From Streptomyces sp. CG4 (GTDB taxonomy: Bacteria; Actinomycetota; Actinomycetes; Streptomycetales; Streptomycetaceae): DNA of 64,000 bases. The stretch lies in the NCBI RefSeq assembly GCF_041080655.1, contig NZ_CP163525.1:1302001-1366000 (forward strand), written 5' to 3'. Made by a program: the position numbers and the translations under genes. The notes below the pieces were generated by a model that was given only the letters and a program-made list of their open reading frames with translations, did no database searches and was not told the origin of the DNA. Below, piece after piece: positions 62,460-64,000 of this stretch (position 1 is the stretch's first letter; every line of letters begins with the position of its first letter).

Positions 62460-63545
62460 ATGACCCGACGCCACTGCTCGCTCCCGCGGCAGCCGGCCCC
62501 GTGCTTCGCACCGGGGCTGACCGCCGAACGGCAGGGCGCGCTGCTCGCCGGGCGGCGGATGTGGGTCAACGGCACGGTCCTGCACTACTACTTCTACGCC
62601 GGCGGTTCCGATGCCTCCGTGATCCCGGTCCCCGGGACCGGGGAACTGCGCCGGGTGCCGTGGGCCGGTGACGAAGCACAGCGGGAGGCGGTCCGCGACT
62701 GCCTGCGCGAATGGCAGGGGCTCGGCATCGGTGTCACGTTCGCCGAGGTCGGCGACCGGCGCGAGGCGGAGCTGCGGATCGGGTTCCAGGCCGGCGGCGG
62801 TTCCTGGTCGGCGGTGGGCCGGGAGGCGCTGTCGGCCGGCCGGAGCGAGCGCACCATGAACCTGGGCTGGGACGTGACGGGGCCCGGGGAGCGGGGCACG
62901 GTCCTGCACCAGATCGGGCACGCGCTCGGCATGGTGCACGAGCACCAGAGCCCGTACGCCGGGCTGCACTGGGACGACGAGGCCGTGTACGCCGAGCTGG
63001 CGGGCCCGCCGAACTTCTGGAGCCGGGAGACAACGTACACGAACGTCCTGCGCGAGCTGGACGCCGGCGAGGCGAGCGGCTCGGTGTGGGATCCGCAGTC
63101 GGTGATGACGTTCCCGTTCGGTCCGGGGCTGGTGCTGGAGCCGGAGCAGTACCGCGGGGGGCTGGCTCCGGCCGGCGGGCCGTCGCCGGCCGACAAGGAG
63201 TTCGTGCTGCGCTGGTATCCGCCCGCCGACCCGGCGGGGCCGGCCGCGCTGGTGCCGTTCCGGTCCGCGGCGCTCGGTCTCGGGCCGGGCGAGCAGGCCG
63301 ACTTCACCGTCGAGCCGCCGGAGACCCGCGAGTACACCGTGGGCACCTTCGGCGACGCCGACAGCGTGCTCGTGGTCTTCGAGGAGCGCGACGGGGTGCC
63401 GCGCTTCCTCGCGGGCCACGACGACGGCAGCGGCCCGGACAACGCCGCCGTGCGGGTCCGGCTCGTCAAGGGCCGGCGCTATGTCGTCCGCGTCCGCCTC
63501 CACTCGACTTGGGGGTCGGGGGAGACAGCGGTCATGTGCTGGTGA
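62460..63545 (+). CDS. Astacin-like zinc peptidase homologue with HQxxH instead of HExxH
   Basis: A 361-residue protein with no signal peptide. The zinc motif block reads VLHQIGHALGMVHEHQSP: all three His ligands of HExxHxxGxxH are kept, but the catalytic Glu is Gln (CAG at the codon; GAG would restore it). Other family blocks are MWVNGTVLHYYFYAGG, ECF-independent REWQGLGIGVTFAEVGDR, AGPPNFWSRETTY and SVMTFPFGPGLVLEPEQY, the Met-turn region. The last 110 residues form a beta-rich domain (FTVEPPETREYTVGTFGDAD). Loss of the Glu predicts little or no peptidase activity, so a binding or decoy role, or a recent mutation, is possible. Confidence 0.85.
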   Translation: MTRRHCSLPRQPAPCFAPGLTAERQGALLAGRRMWVNGTVLHYYFYAGGSDASVIPVPGTGELRRVPWAGDEAQREAVRDCLREWQGLGIGVTFAEVGDRREAELRIGFQAGGGSWSAVGREALSAGRSERTMNLGWDVTGPGERGTVLHQIGHALGMVHEHQSPYAGLHWDDEAVYAELAGPPNFWSRETTYTNVLRELDAGEASGSVWDPQSVMTFPFGPGLVLEPEQYRGGLAPAGGPSPADKEFVLRWYPPADPAGPAALVPFRSAALGLGPGEQADFTVEPPETREYTVGTFGDADSVLVVFEERDGVPRFLAGHDDGSGPDNAAVRVRLVKGRRYVVRVRLHSTWGSGETAVMCW

Positions 63546-63588
63546 CAGCACACGGACGACACCGGCCACCGTCCGGCACCGGGGGGAA

Positions 63589-63631
63589 CGGCCGCGGACG
63601 TCACCTACGGGGGAGGTGACGTCCGCGGCCG
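63589..63631. terminator. Perfect 18-bp stem-loop after the peptidase-like gene
   Basis: Arms 63589-63606 and 63614-63631 (CGGCCGCGGACGTCACCT and its exact complement) around a 7-base loop, 44 bases after the stop. Works in both directions by symmetry. Confidence 0.85.
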
Positions 63632-63690
63632 CACCGGTGCGCCCACCGTCGGTGCGCCGCTGGACGCCGGTGACCGGGTCCTGGGTCCGG

Positions 63691-63717
63691 TCCGCGCGAT
63701 CAGGGTGATCGCGCGGA
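63691..63717. terminator. Perfect 12-bp stem-loop before the flavin monooxygenase stop
   Basis: Arms TCCGCGCGATCA and TGATCGCGCGGA around GGG, ending three bases before the stop codon of the minus-strand gene, so it terminates that transcript. Confidence 0.8.
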
Positions 63718-63720
63718 ACT

Positions 63721-64000
63721 TCACGACACGGCTCGCTCCGGCGCGTCGGCCGTGCCGGTGCCGGCGTCGGGGTGGGCGAGGCCCAGGTGGTCCCGGAGGG
63801 TGGTGCCCTGGTAGTCGGCGCGGAAGACGCCCTGTTCCTGCAGGAGCGGGACCACCTTGTCGGCGAACGGGTCCAGGCCGCCCGGGGTGATGTGCGGGAC
63901 GAGGATGAAGCCGTCGGAGGCGTCCGCCTGCACGAAGTCGTTGATGGTCTGCGCGACGGTGGCCGGGGAGCCGACGAAGGTCTGCCGGTTGCCGGTGTTG
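63721..64000 (-). CDS. LLM-class flavin-dependent monooxygenase (C-terminus only)
   Basis: The minus-strand frame enters from the right edge and stops at 63721, giving 92 residues. NTGNRQTFVGSPATVAQTIN, then DGFILVPHITPGGLDPFAD and VVPLLQEQGVFRADYQGTTL with RDHLGL match the C-terminal end of the NtaA/SnaA/DszA group, two-component FMNH2-dependent monooxygenases that act on sulfur- or nitrogen-containing compounds. A terminator follows. The substrate and upstream neighbours are outside the window. Confidence 0.88.
   Translation of the reverse strand, partial: NTGNRQTFVGSPATVAQTINDFVQADASDGFILVPHITPGGLDPFADKVVPLLQEQGVFRADYQGTTLRDHLGLAHPDAGTGTADAPERAVS

Overview
The window looks like Streptomyces chromosome or a very close actinomycete. 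GC is very high, many genes start with GTG, and genes are commonly coupled through ATGA or GTGA overlaps. The gene set also fits: a RamB-regulated glyoxylate shunt, cobalamin riboswitches on cbtBA, a monomeric isocitrate dehydrogenase, a DasR-like site by a chitinase, P450 and ECF/CHAT genes. No rRNA, complete tRNA, CRISPR array, transposase or integrase gene was seen.

Layout. 1-4.8 kb: a partial SAM methyltransferase behind a Zur-like palindrome, then three coupled PLP enzymes (Y4yA-type decarboxylase homologue, cysteine-synthase/rhodanese fusion, class V aminotransferase). 4.9-10.5 kb: ramB divergent from aceA-aceB-3-hydroxyacyl-CoA dehydrogenase. 10.5-11.4 kb: relics of a citrate/methylcitrate synthase and of a second RamB-type regulator, arranged back to back with both 5' halves missing. 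11.4-15.8 kb: a cobalt/B12 region (degenerate phosphatase, cbtA, cbtB, [2Fe-2S] ferredoxin, two cobalamin riboswitches) interleaved with a valine-catabolism hydrolase and a 23-codon acyl-CoA dehydrogenase relic.

17.8-28.2 kb is the most interesting segment. It is one tightly coupled minus-strand operon with a SyrB1-like A-T protein whose specificity code reads as threonine, a SyrB2-like non-haem iron halogenase with the diagnostic His-Gln-Ala triad, a SyrC/CmaE-like Cys hydrolase shuttle, an FkbM methyltransferase fused to a second carrier domain, a BenE-like transporter, a type II thioesterase, an acyl-CoA dehydrogenase homologue and a cation/proton antiporter. Between the transporter and the thioesterase lie 173-bp tandem repeats, each encoding a 58-residue micro-ORF that begins in the stop codon of the one before. 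The likely pathway is Thr loading, chlorination, transfer to the second carrier, methylation and possibly flavoenzyme chemistry, then release and export of a small chlorinated amino-acid product.

28.7-41 kb: an ICMT-like membrane methyltransferase, a decayed two- or three-gene operon, a GH65 phosphorylase, a secreted ricin/beta-helix protein, a GH18 chitinase, an ABC exporter, a flippase-like membrane protein and a crotonase. 41-46 kb: a glycerol-type operon (FGGY kinase, GlpA-like and GlpB-like oxidoreductases), the last carrying an in-frame 69-bp tandem-repeat insert. 46-55.3 kb: a hypothetical protein, an APC permease, MscS, an M1 aminopeptidase relic, icd, an N-formylglutamate amidohydrolase-like gene and a P450.

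55.3-63.5 kb: a putative sigma partner, an ECF sigma factor, a cytoplasmic subtilisin and a divergent TPR-CHAT caspase-like protease, followed by a LAL-type regulator and an astacin-like protein whose zinc motif reads HQxxH instead of HExxH. This resembles a signal-controlled protease module. The window ends in the C-terminus of a flavin monooxygenase.
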